In this document: positions 4,996 to 5,450 of the stretch, in pieces
Layout: every line of letters starts with the position of its first letter
Numbering within the stretch: position 1 is the first letter of the stretch
Source: Paracoccaceae bacterium
GTDB taxonomy: Bacteria; Pseudomonadota; Alphaproteobacteria; Rhodobacterales; Rhodobacteraceae
Length of the DNA: 5,450 nucleotides
Direction: 5' to 3'
Assembly (NCBI GenBank): GCA_026997055.1
Contig: JALWJU010000214.1
Coordinates: 1 to 5,450 of the forward strand
The notes under the pieces: model-generated
The model's database searches: none
What the model saw: the letters and a program-made list of their open reading frames with translations, nothing else
What the model was told of the DNA's origin: nothing
Program-made: the position numbers and the translations under genes

Positions 4996-5450
4996 CTATC
5001 GGGAGGGTGACTCGCGGGTCTGCATCAGATGCTCGAGCAGGGCTTCGGTGCGCGCGTCGTGCTGTTGGTCGGCGTTCTCCGCCGCCTCGGCCATGGCCTG
5101 AAGCTCCTCCGCCGTGAAGGCGCGTGGTGCGGGGCCCTCCAGCCAGTGCTGCAGATAGACATCGGGATCGGTGCGCGCAGGGCCGGGCTCTTCGCCGAGA
5201 TAGAGATTGCCGAAAGCGCGCACTGGCGTGCCGCCTTCATAATTGCCCTCATATATGAACGTCCGGGCGTTCTCCGGGACATGAACCTGCGTCGTGATGG
5301 GCGCGGCCAGGAGTTCGAACGGCTCGCCGAACAGGCCCGAGACATGCATGCCGATGGTCGCCGCCCCGGTCGAGCGGCTTTGCGTTCCGCCATTGGAAAA
5401 GCCCCAGAAGGTGAGGTGCTCGGCCGGCCAGGCGGTGGGTGTGAGCTGAA
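4996..5450 (-). CDS. Protein of unknown function, C-terminal 150 codons (5' end beyond the window)
   Basis: I do not recognise this protein. The frame is open from the right edge to a TAG at 4996-4998. Its composition looks coding, with alternating hydrophobic and polar stretches that suggest beta strands in the first two thirds (for example TTQVHVPENARTFIYEGNYEGG and VRAFGNLYLG). The last 45 or so residues are rich in Ala, Glu and Gln and probably helical (FTAEELQAMAEAAENADQQ). No cysteines or transmembrane segment are seen in this part. A GFSNG sequence near the left of the visible protein resembles the GxSxG elbow of serine hydrolases, but nothing else supports that family. An internal ATG at 5347-5349 has no ribosome binding site, so the real start lies to the right. 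It converges on alkB with a 27-bp gap (4969-4995) that has no clear terminator. Confidence 0.65.
   Translation of the reverse strand, partial: QLTPTAWPAEHLTFWGFSNGGTQSRSTGAATIGMHVSGLFGEPFELLAAPITTQVHVPENARTFIYEGNYEGGTPVRAFGNLYLGEEPGPARTDPDVYLQHWLEGPAPRAFTAEELQAMAEAAENADQQHDARTEALLEHLMQTRESPSR

Noticed and set aside
4969..5005. A possible terminator between alkB and the convergent right-edge gene.
   Set aside because: Only a 5-bp CTCCC/GGGAG pairing with a long loop and no T-run on either strand.
5025..5393. A 122-codon minus-strand frame overlapping the right-edge gene.
   Set aside because: The Arg/Ser/Pro-rich translation is typical of a shifted frame in GC-rich DNA; the alternative frame ending at 4996 has far more protein-like composition and stays open to the window edge.

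Overview
The window looks like chromosomal DNA from a high-GC alphaproteobacterium, most likely of the Rhodobacteraceae. The evidence is the strong G/C third-position bias, DnaK and DnaJ proteins that resemble those I remember from Rhodobacter and its relatives, and a dnaK promoter that fits the alphaproteobacterial sigma-32 consensus (CTTG-N18-CCTATATACG). No CIRCE operator is visible. The family assignment rests on memory of protein sequences, not on a search.

Layout from left to right. Bases 1-59 form a perfect 24-bp inverted repeat that interrupts the reading frame of an RNA methyltransferase; it looks like a fold-back junction rather than native sequence. The C-terminal part of that TrmA/RlmCD-family RNA (uracil-5-)methyltransferase follows on the + strand and ends at 437. 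Nineteen bases later comes a small, probably lipid-anchored L,D-transpeptidase (YkuD) gene (457-948). A convergent gap of 75 bp holds a short terminator-like hairpin. The minus strand then carries the dnaK-dnaJ chaperone operon (dnaJ 1024-2166, dnaK 2236-4152), with a GC-rich hairpin in the 69-bp gap between the two genes. A 189-bp divergent region contains the dnaK heat-shock promoter and separates dnaK from alkB (4342-4968, +), which encodes the 2-oxoglutarate/Fe(II) DNA-alkylation repair dioxygenase. The right edge holds the C-terminal 150 codons of an unrecognised minus-strand gene (4996 to beyond 5450).

How the genes relate. DnaK and DnaJ form one chaperone machine and are probably co-transcribed from the sigma-32 promoter; no grpE or hrcA gene is in the window. 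AlkB is a stress-repair enzyme but is transcribed away from dnaK, and no LexA-type box was recognised upstream of it. The methyltransferase and transpeptidase genes are close enough to share a transcript but have no evident functional link.

Overall this is mainly housekeeping DNA. I found no sign of a mobile element, CRISPR array, RNA gene or novel multi-gene system. The points most worth checking are the fold-back at the left edge, the dnaK leader and promoter, the dnaK-dnaJ hairpin and the unidentified gene at the right edge.
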